DNA of 64,000 nt. Source: an uncultured Rhodopila sp. (GTDB lineage: Bacteria > Pseudomonadota > Alphaproteobacteria > Acetobacterales > Acetobacteraceae). Each line of letters opens with the position of its first letter. Within the stretch, counting starts at the first letter, position 1. The notes below the pieces were generated by a model. It saw nothing but the letters and a program-made list of their open reading frames with translations, had not been told where the DNA came from and searched no databases. The translations under genes were made by a program, and so were the position numbers. The DNA is taken from contig CAIZFE010000086.1 in NCBI GenBank assembly GCA_903932145.1, positions 186,001 through 250,000 of the forward strand, given 5' to 3'. Positions 1 through 8,814 of this stretch are shown here, piece after piece.

Positions 1-1323
1 GTCATGAAGGACGGCACAATCGTCGCCGCTGACGGTTTGTTCAAATTCCAGGCTGGCGCTTTCCCGGGCTCGCCGGTGATGAATGGCTGCCTGTGCGCCT
101 TCGCGCCGTACGAAATCGCCAATGCACGCGCGGTGGGTTACGACGTGGTATCGAACCGTCCAAAGGCGGCGGCGTATCGGGCGCCTGGCTCGCCGATCGC
201 CAACTTCGCGGTTGAGAGCGTGCTCGATCTCTGCGCCAAGGAAATCGGCATGGATCCGCTGGATCTGCGGATCAAGAACGTCGCCAGGATCGGCACGCCG
301 ACGCTCGGCGGTCCGAAGCATGCCCATGCCGGGTTCGCCGAGACGTTGCAGGCATTGCGGAATCACCCCGGCTACACCGCGCCACTCGGCCCCAACCAGG
401 GACGCGGCGTTGCCTGCGGCTACTGGTTCAACGGCGGCGGTGAATCCAGCGCGACGATTCAGGTGAACAACGACGGCACCGTCCTGGTGGCGACCGGTAG
501 CCCGGACATCGGCGGTTCGCGCGCATCGATGGCGATCATGGCGGCGGAAACGCTTGGTGTGGACTACAATACGGTGCGCGCCATCGTGGCTGACACCGCG
601 TCGGTCGGTTACACGCACGTCACCGGCGGATCGCGCGTCACGTTCGCGACCGGTACGGCCGTGGTGAATGCGTCCAACATCGTGGTGCGCGATCTCTGCA
701 AGCGCGCCGCGCTAATCTGGGGCGTAGATGAGGACGGCGTTGTCTGGGAAGACGGCTTCGCCAAGCCGGCATCGTCCAATGTCGGCGATTTCAAGCCGCT
801 GTCGCTGAAGGATATCGCGGCCAAGGCGGCGGCTACCGGCGGTCCGATCACCGCTTCCAACGGCGTCAATGCGGGCGGTCAGGCTCCGGGCTTCGCCGCC
901 CAGTTCTTCGACCTGCAAGTTGATCCGGAAACCGGCCACGTCACCATCCTGAGGGCCGTCGCGGCGCAGGACGTTGGGCGGGCGATCCATCCGTCCTATG
1001 TGGAAGGCCAGATCCAGGGCGGCGTCGCGCAAGGTGTGGGTTGGGCGTTGTCGGAGGAATACATCTACAACGCCAAGGGCCTGCTCGATAACGCGGGCTT
1101 CCTCGATTACCGCTGCCCGGTCGCGTCCGATCTGCCGATGCTGGACGCGATCCTGGTGGAGGTGCCGAACCCGACGCATCCGTATGGTGCCAAGGGCGTG
1201 GGCGAGGCCTGCATCTGCCCGCCGATGGCCGCGATCGGCAACGCTATCGCCATGGCGACCGGCGTGCGGATGACCGAACTGCCGATGTCGCCGCCGCGCC
1301 TGCTGGCGGCGATGTCGGCCTGA
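1..1323 (+). CDS. Molybdenum hydroxylase (xanthine dehydrogenase family) large subunit, 5'-truncated by window edge
   Basis: The reading frame is open from the first base, so only the C-terminal ~440 residues of a normally ~750-residue subunit are present. This subunit binds molybdopterin cytosine dinucleotide and carries the active site. Visible are the AYRAPG motif near residue 58, the glycine-rich TGSPDIGGSRAS segment and, near the end, GVGEAC, whose Glu matches the family's catalytic glutamate. AYRAPG is xanthine dehydrogenase-like; true CO dehydrogenases have AYxCSFR, so CO oxidation is unlikely. The protein closely resembles the C-terminal part of the subunit at 34803-37070, and both are followed by a MoaD-like gene (here after a 4-base gap). 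FAD and 2Fe-2S partners would lie upstream, outside the window. Substrate unknown. Confidence 0.93.
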   Translation, partial: VMKDGTIVAADGLFKFQAGAFPGSPVMNGCLCAFAPYEIANARAVGYDVVSNRPKAAAYRAPGSPIANFAVESVLDLCAKEIGMDPLDLRIKNVARIGTPTLGGPKHAHAGFAETLQALRNHPGYTAPLGPNQGRGVACGYWFNGGGESSATIQVNNDGTVLVATGSPDIGGSRASMAIMAAETLGVDYNTVRAIVADTASVGYTHVTGGSRVTFATGTAVVNASNIVVRDLCKRAALIWGVDEDGVVWEDGFAKPASSNVGDFKPLSLKDIAAKAAATGGPITASNGVNAGGQAPGFAAQFFDLQVDPETGHVTILRAVAAQDVGRAIHPSYVEGQIQGGVAQGVGWALSEEYIYNAKGLLDNAGFLDYRCPVASDLPMLDAILVEVPNPTHPYGAKGVGEACICPPMAAIGNAIAMATGVRMTELPMSPPRLLAAMSA

Positions 1324-1327
1324 TCTG

Positions 1328-1576
1328 ATGGCAACCGTCGTTTTCACCTCGGGTTTCGCACGCCGCTACACCAGCGGCGTGCGGGAGTTCGAGGTGGAGG
1401 CGAAGAATATGCGCGGCGTGTTGAAGGCGATGGACGACCTTTATCCAGGGCTCGGTGAGCATTTGGAGGAGGAGACGACGGTCGCCATCAACGGCGAATA
1501 CCATGAGACCGGGTATTTCCAGCCGGTGCCGCCTGGGGCGGAAGTGTTCTTCATTCCGCGGATTGAGGGTGGTTAG
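1328..1576 (+). CDS. MoaD/ThiS-like small sulfur-carrier protein
   Basis: An 82-residue protein with the size of MoaD/ThiS beta-grasp carriers. It ends in the diglycine (IEGG) that in this family is adenylated and thiocarboxylated to carry sulfur. The pattern 'V.F.SG......G..EFEVEA.N.R' and the late hydrophobic 'GAEVFFIPRI.GG' recur in the product of 37071-37322. It starts 4 bases after the Mo-hydroxylase large-subunit stop codon, so it is almost certainly translated with it. Sulfur carriage follows from the family. A dedicated role in pterin synthesis or in sulfuration of the adjacent enzyme is inference. No MoaE or ThiF-like partner is adjacent. Confidence 0.85.
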   Translation: MATVVFTSGFARRYTSGVREFEVEAKNMRGVLKAMDDLYPGLGEHLEEETTVAINGEYHETGYFQPVPPGAEVFFIPRIEGG

Positions 1577-2571
1577 AGTCCGAGCGCCGCGCTTCGAGGT
1601 AGGGTCAGAACTCCACTGTCATCCTGGTTACGCCGGTCGAGGGTTCTCGGGTAAGGGAAACTGCCGGGCGCGGGGTCGGAATCGCCGACCCTGACGGTAC
1701 CGGCAGGCATGGCGTTCTGCCCACGCCGATCGCGGTTTCCGGATGGAGGGTCAGCCCCGGAGTGGTCGTGCAACCGGCCGCCACAGTGGCGCTGACGGTA
1801 AACGAATTCACTACGGTTGCTGCCCCGGCCGGCGTGACGATCGCATAAGCGATCTGTATCGTTATGACGCGCCGGACCCATGTGGAGGTCGTAAGCAAAA
1901 CCTGTTCGCGCAAGCCGCCTCGTTTCCAGAAGCGCGGGGAACTCATACGTTCATTCGATGACTGTCCGCTGTTAACTTTCGTTCACCATAATCCTCGGTG
2001 AATGGTATGGCTAGCCATCCGCAATGGGCGCGGCCTGATTTATTCAGTCACCCGGATGGGACCGGGCCTGGCCGCCGGAGATCGCATCGTTCCTGGTCCG
2101 GGAGGGCATGGGTTGACGATACCGAAGAGCCAACGGAAGGCCGCCGGTTAACCTGAAACGGTCACCGGCTGAGGCATCAGTCCGCAGCCGAGTTGGCCCG
2201 CGGCGTCGGGCGTCTGTTTTCGGCGCCGGTCGAGATAAATGCGCAGACGCGCCTTGTATGTTTCGGGATAAAATCCATGTATGTATTGCATCGAAAATGC
2301 AAACGGATTTCGGTATAGATGGTCTGGGTATTTTTTGTTATTTGAATAAATTCCATGCAATACTGATCTTAATTTAGCTGTATCCGGACAAGCCGTTCGG
2401 GTTCGGTCGCGGGTCGGCAAGGCCGGATAATCGCCGATCTTTCACGTTGCTCAGATCCTGTTTCGGTCCAATTCGTCCGACGGGATCAGGGAGTGCCTTC
2501 GGCGTCCGGCAATGCGACCCGGTATTCCGGTGGCGCCCCCAATTATTTGCATCATAATGGAGTGTGTCTCG
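1577..2571. other. Intergenic region between Mo-hydroxylase genes and pilus operon
   Basis: About 1 kb without a convincing full gene. The first part holds a possible minus-strand SCPU-domain fragment (listed separately). From about 2240 to 2400 the sequence becomes clearly more AT-rich than its surroundings and contains a small hairpin TTGCAT-CGAAA-ATGCAA at 2286-2302. This is the likely upstream regulatory region of the pilus operon, though no promoter can be assigned with confidence. Confidence 0.5.
1605..1946 (-). pseudogene. Possible degenerate SCPU (spore coat U/Csu pilin) gene fragment
   Basis: Read on the minus strand, an open frame of 113 codons contains SFTVSATVAAGC around residues 48-59. 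This is nearly the same as the start of the mature major pilin encoded at 2572-3138 (TFTVSATVAATC). The downstream part lacks the rest of the domain (no FGTYTG, GLSAG or tail block), and the product is much too short for a pilin. It has no clear ribosome binding site. It is best read as a remnant of a duplicated pilin gene in opposite orientation, although a short functional secreted protein cannot be excluded. Confidence 0.3.
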
Positions 2572-3138
2572 ATGACCTGTCTGGATCGTGCGGTTCGTTC
2601 CCCGCATTTCCGCCGTCTCATGGCCGGGCTTCCCACCCATCCCGGCAAGCTGCTCCGTATTTCGGTTCTGGCCGGCGTCGGACTGATGGGCACAGCAGCG
2701 ATCGGTCTCTCGCCGGCCGTCGCCGCAACCGCGACCAGCACGTTCACCGTTTCGGCCACCGTGGCCGCCACCTGCCTGATCTCGGCAGCCCCGCTAGCCT
2801 TCGGCACCTATACCGGGGTGCTATTGGCCGGCACTGGCAGTGTGTCCGTCACCTGTACCACAACCACACCTTACAATGTCGGCCTCAGCGCCGGGTTGGC
2901 GCCCGGGGCAACCGTCACCACCCGCCAGATGACCGGCCCCGCGACGGCTTTGCTGGGCTACGTCCTGACCCAGGATGCAGCGCACGCTACCAACTGGGGT
3001 AACACCATCGGCAGTTGGATGGGTGGAAGCGGCAACGGCGCCGCTCAGGTCATCACCGTCTATGGCCAGATCGCAGCCGGGCAGTTTGTCGTCCCCGGCA
3101 CCTACACCGACACGATCACCGCCACCGTTAACTATTGA
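2572..3138 (+). CDS. Csu-type major pilin, spore coat protein U (SCPU) domain
   Basis: A secreted pilin subunit of 188 residues. After a basic N-terminus and a hydrophobic stretch (ISVLAGVGLMGTAAIGL) comes a cleavage-like AVAA. The SCPU domain then shows FTVSATVAATC, LAFGTYTG, VTCTTTTPYNVGLSAG, NWGNT and the terminal block GTYTDTITATVNY. Such domains assemble by donor-strand exchange via a periplasmic chaperone. The start at 2572 is preferred over in-frame codons at 2512 and 2557 because GGAG lies 9 bases upstream. It is the first gene of a four-gene pilus operon (pilin, chaperone, usher, two-domain subunit). Family and role are clear from the domain and neighbours; the exact counterpart of CsuA/B is inferred. 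Confidence 0.92.
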   Translation: MTCLDRAVRSPHFRRLMAGLPTHPGKLLRISVLAGVGLMGTAAIGLSPAVAATATSTFTVSATVAATCLISAAPLAFGTYTGVLLAGTGSVSVTCTTTTPYNVGLSAGLAPGATVTTRQMTGPATALLGYVLTQDAAHATNWGNTIGSWMGGSGNGAAQVITVYGQIAAGQFVVPGTYTDTITATVNY

Positions 3139-3163
3139 CCGACCGAGGAATGGAAAGCGAACG

Positions 3164-3919
3164 ATGATCGATCCACAACGGCTTAAGGTGGTTTGCCGCC
3201 GCATGGCCTCAGCGGGCGTTCTTGCGGCCGCTCTGGCTGTCGCCTTGCCCGGGGGCGCCGCTATGGCGCAGTCCCTGACGGTGTTGCCGGTCAGCATCCA
3301 GATGGCCCCCGGTCAGATGTCCACCGAACTGACCGTAATCAACATGGGGGATGCCGAAACCTCGGTTCAGGTCCGGTCATTCGCGTGGAACCAGACTGGC
3401 GGAGAAGATGCCCTGGCGTCCTCGACCGAAGTACTCGCCAGTCCACCACTGACCACGATTCCACCGGGAACGACCCAGGTCGTGCGCCTTGTTCTGCGTC
3501 AGCCGCCCACAGGACACGAGGCCACTTATCGCATCCTGCTCGACCAGGTGCCCCCGCCCGCGGCACCCGGCACGGTTCGCATCGCGTTGCGCCTGTCCAT
3601 CCCGGTGTTCGCCGAACCGGCGGGACGCGTGGTCCCGCATGTGAAGTTCCGTGTCGAGCGGTCCGCCGGCCAGGCCTATCTGATCGCGCTCAACGATGGT
3701 GGCCGGCACGAAACGTTCCGCGACATCAAGCTGACCACCAACGATGGTACCGCGTTGAAGACCGATGATGGTTCGCCGTACGTCCTCAGCGGTGCCACCC
3801 GCCGTTGGCGCATCGCCGACGCCGCCACCGTTCCGGCATCGGGCGGCAGCCTTCGTCTGACCGCCCGGGCCGATAGCGGCGTCCTCGCGCAGCCGGTTTC
3901 GGTGGTTGCCACTCCCTGA
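3164..3919 (+). CDS. Periplasmic pilus chaperone, PapD/CsuC-like
   Basis: A 251-residue periplasmic chaperone that binds pilin subunits and delivers them to the usher. A signal peptide (hydrophobic core ASAGVLAAALAVALPGGAAMAQ, cleavage near AMA-QS) is followed by the first Ig-like domain, with SLTVLPVSIQMAPGQMSTELTVIN and an alternating hydrophobic G1-type strand (TTQVVRLVLRQP). The second domain contains RLSIPVFAEP. The ATG at 3164 is chosen because it gives a proper signal peptide; a longer in-frame extension to 2975 would overlap the pilin gene. It overlaps the usher start by about 14 bases, indicating tight coupling. Confidence 0.92.
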   Translation: MIDPQRLKVVCRRMASAGVLAAALAVALPGGAAMAQSLTVLPVSIQMAPGQMSTELTVINMGDAETSVQVRSFAWNQTGGEDALASSTEVLASPPLTTIPPGTTQVVRLVLRQPPTGHEATYRILLDQVPPPAAPGTVRIALRLSIPVFAEPAGRVVPHVKFRVERSAGQAYLIALNDGGRHETFRDIKLTTNDGTALKTDDGSPYVLSGATRRWRIADAATVPASGGSLRLTARADSGVLAQPVSVVATP

Positions 3920-6326
3920 GCAACGGCGTCGTGCCGTATTTCGGTTCGGTCGCCTGGTGCTGGTCGTCTTGATGCTGATCAGCGCCGCACACCGAACCGA
4001 AGCCGCCGATCAGACGCTGCTGCTGGACGTGCAGGTGAATGGGTATGCCCTCGGCAAGATCGGTGAGTTCACCCTGCGCGACGGCGTCTTGTTATCGCAG
4101 CGGGCCGAGTTGCGCGATCTCGGGATCAAAGTCGCCGATTCTCTTGCCGCGCAGCCCGATGGACTGATTGCGTTGTCCGATCTCCTCGGACTGACGTGGC
4201 GGATCGATAACGCCACCCAAACGCTCTACATCCAGGCCGTGAACAAGCGACTGTTGCCGACGCTGCTGACGATTGACGGAGCAGCGTCCGGCGGCGCGGT
4301 CGAAAGCGGTACGGGAACGACACTCAACTACGACCTGACCGGCACCTCCGCGGCAGGTCAGACGACCACCAGCGGACTGCTGGACATGCGCGTGTTCTCC
4401 CCTTGGGGAATCGTTAGTACCGGCGTGCTCGCTTATTCTAACGGTGGCCCCGGCGGGCCCGGGACAAATTCGGCGACTCGCCTGGATTCCACCTACACGT
4501 TCTCCGACCCCGCCGCGTTGCGCCGCTATCGGCTGGGTGACTTCATCGCGGGCGGGCCGGCCTGGACGCGTCCGATCCGGCTGGGCGGGATTCAGGTCGT
4601 CTCCGACTTCAGCTTGCGTCCCGATCTGGTAACCTTTCCGCTGCCGTCGGTCAGCGGTGCCGTTGCGGTACCCTCCACGGTCGATGTGTTGGTCAACGGA
4701 AACAAAATGCTGTCTCGCCAGGTCGCGGCCGGGCCGTTTCAGATCCCGCAACTACCCGTGGTGACCGGGGCGGGTACCATCGCGATGTCGCTGACCAACG
4801 CCCTGGGGCGGCAGGTCAACGTGGAGCTGCCGTTCTACGCCAGTACCGACCTACTCGATCCCGGGCTGCAAACATTTGCCGCGCAGGCGGGGCTGGTGCG
4901 GCGGAACTGGGGTGTCATCAGTAACGATTATACCGGCGCGGCGGCGACCGGGTTCTATCGGCGCGGGCTGACACAGATGATCACCGTCGAAACCAGCGCT
5001 GAGGCGACCGCGGGCGCCGCCATGGCGGGTGCCGGGGTCGCGGTGAATGTCGCCAATCTCGCGATCCTTAATCTCGCCGCGGCGGGCAGTTCGGGGACCG
5101 GAATTTCCGGAAAGCTGTTGTCCGCCGGGATTGAACGCGCGGGACAGGTGTTCAGCGCCGGCGTCTCCGCGATCGTGGCGGACCATGATTTCCGGGATGT
5201 CGCGTCCATGAGCGGCGACCCGGTCCCCCGTCTGCAGCTCAACGCCAATGCCGGCTTGTCACTTGGCCGGTTCGGCTCTTTCGGTGTGGCCTACGCGGCG
5301 ATCGACCGCGACGCCGTGCCCAACCCCGTCAGGATCGTGCTGCCTCCCGGGGCGCTACTGGCGCAAAACGAGTTCGCGGTTGACGGCATCGCCTATCTGC
5401 AGCCGGCGCAGCACGCCCATGTGCTGTCGACCAGCTATTCGGTTCAAGTTAGTAACGCATCGGTTTACGTCACGGGATTCCGCGATTTTGCCGCCGGAGG
5501 CAGCACCGGCGTTTTGTTTGGCATGACGATCCCGTTGGGTTCGCGCAGTTCGGTCAACCTGAGTGCGGCGTCCGGGACAGGCAGCCGGTACGCGCAGATG
5601 CAGGCTACCCAATCGGCGGTGAAGGTTGGCGATTGGGGTTATCAGGCCTACGCCGCCGAAGGCAGCCAATCGCACGAGTTCGCCCAGCTACAATATATGA
5701 CGCCATGGTCCTTGCTGACTGTCGGAGCCGATCGGGTTGACCGCCAGACCTCGGCGCGGGTGGAGGCGCAGGGGGCGGTTTCCTGGATCGACGGTGGCCT
5801 CTTTCCGTCCAACACCATCAATGACAGCTTTGCCGTGGTGGATACCAACGGCCTGAAAAATGTCCGCGTGTTGAGCGAGAACCGGGACGCAGGTGTCACC
5901 AACGCCTCCGGGAAGCTGCTGGTGCCTGATTTGCGCGCTTTCGAACTTAACCATCTTTCGATCGAACCCAACGATGTGCCGCCGGATACCACCATTGGGT
6001 TCACATCACGTGACGTGCGGCCACAGGACCGATCCGGCATCGTGGTGGGATTTGGGGTGAAGGTCAGCCACGGAGCCTTGCTGCGGCTGGTTGACGATGC
6101 CGGTAAGCCGGTCGAGGTCGGTAGCACCGCCACGTTGAAGGCGACCGGGGTCGCCGATCCGGTAGGGTTCGATGGCGAGGCGTATGCGGTGGACCTGTCA
6201 CCGCACAATGAACTGAGCGTTGACCGCCCGGACGGAAGCCGTTGCGTGGCCGTGTTCGATTATCAGCCGATTGCCGGGGACATCCCGACCATCGGCCCCA
6301 TTCCTTGCCGGGAACAACACAGGTGA
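3906..6326 (+). CDS. Outer membrane usher, FimD/CsuD-like
   Basis: An 806-residue outer-membrane usher that receives chaperone-subunit complexes and forms the secretion pore. The N-terminus has a signal-like hydrophobic run (LVLVVLMLISAAHRTEAA). It is followed by the periplasmic N-terminal domain (LLLDVQVNGYALGKIGEFTLRDG), the long beta-barrel with plug, and a C-terminal domain with PDLRAFELNHLSIEPNDVPPDT and GFGVKV. Length fits the Csu/archaic usher group. The start is uncertain: a TTG at 3906 overlaps the chaperone gene and gives a basic n-region, while the ATG at 3972 would shorten the signal sequence. Confidence 0.93.
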   Translation: MPLPEQRRRAVFRFGRLVLVVLMLISAAHRTEAADQTLLLDVQVNGYALGKIGEFTLRDGVLLSQRAELRDLGIKVADSLAAQPDGLIALSDLLGLTWRIDNATQTLYIQAVNKRLLPTLLTIDGAASGGAVESGTGTTLNYDLTGTSAAGQTTTSGLLDMRVFSPWGIVSTGVLAYSNGGPGGPGTNSATRLDSTYTFSDPAALRRYRLGDFIAGGPAWTRPIRLGGIQVVSDFSLRPDLVTFPLPSVSGAVAVPSTVDVLVNGNKMLSRQVAAGPFQIPQLPVVTGAGTIAMSLTNALGRQVNVELPFYASTDLLDPGLQTFAAQAGLVRRNWGVISNDYTGAAATGFYRRGLTQMITVETSAEATAGAAMAGAGVAVNVANLAILNLAAAGSSGTGISGKLLSAGIERAGQVFSAGVSAIVADHDFRDVASMSGDPVPRLQLNANAGLSLGRFGSFGVAYAAIDRDAVPNPVRIVLPPGALLAQNEFAVDGIAYLQPAQHAHVLSTSYSVQVSNASVYVTGFRDFAAGGSTGVLFGMTIPLGSRSSVNLSAASGTGSRYAQMQATQSAVKVGDWGYQAYAAEGSQSHEFAQLQYMTPWSLLTVGADRVDRQTSARVEAQGAVSWIDGGLFPSNTINDSFAVVDTNGLKNVRVLSENRDAGVTNASGKLLVPDLRAFELNHLSIEPNDVPPDTTIGFTSRDVRPQDRSGIVVGFGVKVSHGALLRLVDDAGKPVEVGSTATLKATGVADPVGFDGEAYAVDLSPHNELSVDRPDGSRCVAVFDYQPIAGDIPTIGPIPCREQHR

Positions 6327-6331
6327 GGCCC

Positions 6332-7174
6332 ATGCTCGCACTCCTGGCATCGCTGATGCTCGCGCCGACTGCGGTTCGGGCCGGCTGTACGGTTTATGGG
6401 TCGGGCATCGCGTTCGGCACCTATCTTCCCGGCTCACCGGCCCATATCACCGGCACGATAACGGCGGACTGCACCGATGGCATTGCGTATAGCGTCGGTT
6501 TGAGCGCCGGTATGACCGGTGGCGGCGTGACCAACCGAAAGATGGTGTCTGGCACGGCTACTCTGAACTACGCGCTGTTTCAGGACAGTGTTCATAGTCT
6601 CAATTGGGGCCAGACCGCCGGAACTGATACCGTGGCGGATACGGGGACCGGAGGCGCCCGGACGATCGATATCTATGCCCAACTGCCCGCGGGGCAGTAT
6701 CCGCAACCTGGATTGTACATCGATACGATCGTCGCGACTGTGTTCGGCGCCGACACGGGAAATCCGGTTGGAGCGTTCTTGGTGACGACGGTCGTCACAC
6801 CCGGTTGCGTGATTTCGGCCACCGACCTGGCATTCGGCACCTATACGGGCCTGCAGACCGACAGCAGTTCCACCCTCTCGGTCACTTGCACCAAAAACAC
6901 GGATTTCAATGTCGGCTTGAGCGCCGGAACGGCATCCGGGGCCACGGTGACCCAACGCAGAATGTCCGGCCCTGGATCGGGGCAAATGAATTACGCCCTG
7001 TACCGAAACAGTGCCCGGACTTTGAACTGGGGCGAGACCACTTTCGTCGATACGATGCCGGGACGCGGCACCGGCGGAAAGGTCTCAATGACTGTCTATG
7101 GCCGCATTTCAGCGCGTGCCCCGGTCGCGGCAGGCGCTTACACAGATACTATTACGGCTACGATTACCTACTGA
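6332..7174 (+). CDS. Two-domain SCPU protein, CsuE-like pilus tip subunit
   Basis: A secreted protein of 280 residues made of two SCPU domains in tandem. The first (about residues 18-150) has CTVYGSGIAFGTY, YSVGLSAG and a tail GLYIDTIVATVF. The second (about 160-280) has CVISATDLAFGTYTG, VTCTKNTDFNVGLSAG, NWGET and GAYTDTITATITY. The second is far closer to the operon's major pilin than the first. In Csu pili the tip adhesin CsuE also has two such domains, so a tip or adhesin role is inferred. AGGTGAGG lies just upstream of the ATG. It is the last gene of the operon; no strong terminator follows. Confidence 0.88.
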   Translation: MLALLASLMLAPTAVRAGCTVYGSGIAFGTYLPGSPAHITGTITADCTDGIAYSVGLSAGMTGGGVTNRKMVSGTATLNYALFQDSVHSLNWGQTAGTDTVADTGTGGARTIDIYAQLPAGQYPQPGLYIDTIVATVFGADTGNPVGAFLVTTVVTPGCVISATDLAFGTYTGLQTDSSSTLSVTCTKNTDFNVGLSAGTASGATVTQRRMSGPGSGQMNYALYRNSARTLNWGETTFVDTMPGRGTGGKVSMTVYGRISARAPVAAGAYTDTITATITY

Positions 7175-7295
7175 CCGGCTGGCAGGCGGGTGGTGACCCC
7201 GGCGCCGATAAAGTATTTTCGAATTCGGCCCGAACCCCTTGGGGATCCGAGCCGTTCACACGGTTTGCTTTGGCACTATGCGCCGGTCTTCTGGC

Positions 7296-7934
7296 TTACG
7301 CGTCCGAAACGGCCGGATAAGGCTGGTTCCACTTATCCAGATAGACGAAGTCGGCAAGCTTTCCCCGTCCAACCGGACCGAATTTACCCATCGGATAGCC
7401 GATCGGCAGGATCGCGTAGGAATGCACGCCCTCAGGCAGGCCCAGCGCCGCCTCGCTTTCCTTCGCGTGCAGCAAATGCCGCGTCGTCAGAGTCGAACCG
7501 AGCCCAAGCGCGCGGGTCGCCAATAGCATGTTTTGCACCGCCGGATAGATCGACGCCCCGGTCGCTCGGTTCGGGTTCGGTCCATCCATCAAACACGCAA
7601 CGATCCAGACAGGGGCTTCGTGGAAATGTTCCGTCAGGTATTCGACCGCGCCATGCTGCTTGCCATAACGTTCCGCCGTCACGCCGGGCGGCGTCGCGCT
7701 GGTAGCGTAACGAGGCCCGATCACCTCGTCGAATGCCTTCTTATACCAGATCTGTACCGCCTTCTTGATCGCCGGGTCCTTGATGACCAGGAACCGCCAT
7801 GTCTGCGTGTTCCCGCCATTGGCGGCGCTGATACCGGCCTCCAGGATCTTCTTGATCAGTTCGTCTGGCACGGGATCCGGCTTCAACCGGCGCATTGAAC
7901 GGGTCGAGCCAAGGATATCGAAAATGTCTTGCAT
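7296..7934 (-). CDS. Nitroreductase-family FMN oxidoreductase
   Basis: A 212-residue protein of the nitroreductase fold, which binds FMN and reduces nitro groups, quinones or other electron-poor substrates with NAD(P)H. The N-terminus RSMRRLKPDPVPDELIKKILEAGISAANGGNTQTWRFLVI is typical of the FMN-binding part, and ASIYPAVQNMLLATRALGLGSTLTT is the conserved central helix region. It lies 13 bases downstream of the SDR gene on the same strand, suggesting co-transcription. The substrate is not predictable from sequence. Confidence 0.9.
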   Translation of the reverse strand: MQDIFDILGSTRSMRRLKPDPVPDELIKKILEAGISAANGGNTQTWRFLVIKDPAIKKAVQIWYKKAFDEVIGPRYATSATPPGVTAERYGKQHGAVEYLTEHFHEAPVWIVACLMDGPNPNRATGASIYPAVQNMLLATRALGLGSTLTTRHLLHAKESEAALGLPEGVHSYAILPIGYPMGKFGPVGRGKLADFVYLDKWNQPYPAVSDA

Positions 7935-7947
7935 GTGTGTTTTTCCT

Positions 7948-8745
7948 TTAAATACGTTTCACCGGTGCGACGCCGCCGGAACCGGAGCGGCCGCCGTCGA
8001 TAACGATATGCGTCCCGGTCACGTCGCCGGACAGATCGGAACACAAGTATAGCACGGCACCGGCGATTTCCTCCGGCAGCGCATAACGGCCGGTCGGGAT
8101 GCCGGCTGTGTAGGCGGCGTGGATGCTCTCCGGGTTGGTTGGATTCCGTTGCGATTCCAGCGACCGCATCATGCGGGTTTCCACCGGACCCGGACACACG
8201 GCGTTGACGCGAACGCCAAGCCCGGCGACATCGGTCGATGCCACCTTGGTCAATCCCAGCACGCCATGCTTGGACGCCACATAGGCCGGCATCCCGGGCG
8301 CTCCGAACAATCCCGCGACCGAGGCCGTGTTGACGATCGCACCCGATCCCTGCTTCAGCATGACCGGCAGAACGTGGCGCATCCCCAGGAACACGCCCTT
8401 CAGGTTGACAGCGATGACCTGGTCGAAAACGTCTTCATCGTAATCCTGGGTCGGAACGACTTTCCCCTCGATGCCGGCGTTGTTGAAGAAGGCATCGATC
8501 CGGCCGTATGCGGCGAGTGTCTTCTCGACGTAGTCCTTCACCGATGCCGATTTTGTTACGTCCGCCTTCACGAATGCCGCGGAGCCGCCTCGTTGCGCGA
8601 TGATATCGACGCTGGCCTGGCCGGAGTCCGCGTCCGCGTCGACCACCATGACCTTTGCGCCCCGCAGAGCAAAACCGAGCGCTGTTGCGCGTCCGATTCC
8701 ACCGCCACCACCGGTGATCAATGCCACCTTGCCGGTAAAGTCCAT
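7948..8745 (-). CDS. SDR-family NAD(P)-dependent oxidoreductase
   Basis: A classical short-chain dehydrogenase of 265 residues. The cofactor-binding TGGGGGIG is at residues 11-18, NNAG near 91, the serine region NTASVAG near 138 and the catalytic YVASK near 152. The terminal VTGTHIVIDGG is the usual SDR end. The ATG at 8745 is chosen because AGGAGG lies 7 bases upstream; the frame extends 10 codons further without a better site. It precedes the nitroreductase gene and follows a CoA-transferase gene across a repeat-containing gap, which suggests a small catabolic cluster (inference). Confidence 0.92.
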   Translation of the reverse strand: MDFTGKVALITGGGGGIGRATALGFALRGAKVMVVDADADSGQASVDIIAQRGGSAAFVKADVTKSASVKDYVEKTLAAYGRIDAFFNNAGIEGKVVPTQDYDEDVFDQVIAVNLKGVFLGMRHVLPVMLKQGSGAIVNTASVAGLFGAPGMPAYVASKHGVLGLTKVASTDVAGLGVRVNAVCPGPVETRMMRSLESQRNPTNPESIHAAYTAGIPTGRYALPEEIAGAVLYLCSDLSGDVTGTHIVIDGGRSGSGGVAPVKRI

Positions 8746-8814
8746 TTTCGTTTCCTCCTGTGTTCTTCTGGTCAAATCGGTCGCCGGTCCGGACTCCGGT
8801 GTGGCATGACAACC

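Noticed and set aside
712-1347. Minus-strand 211-codon frame opposite the first Mo-hydroxylase gene
   Set aside because: It is rich in Arg, His and Gly, as expected for a shadow of a GC-rich gene, and the plus strand has clear family motifs.
2148-2420. Minus-strand open frame of 90 codons through the AT-rich region upstream of the pilus operon
   Set aside because: No domain, no ribosome binding site, and composition changes sharply with the AT-rich DNA; better explained as regulatory sequence.
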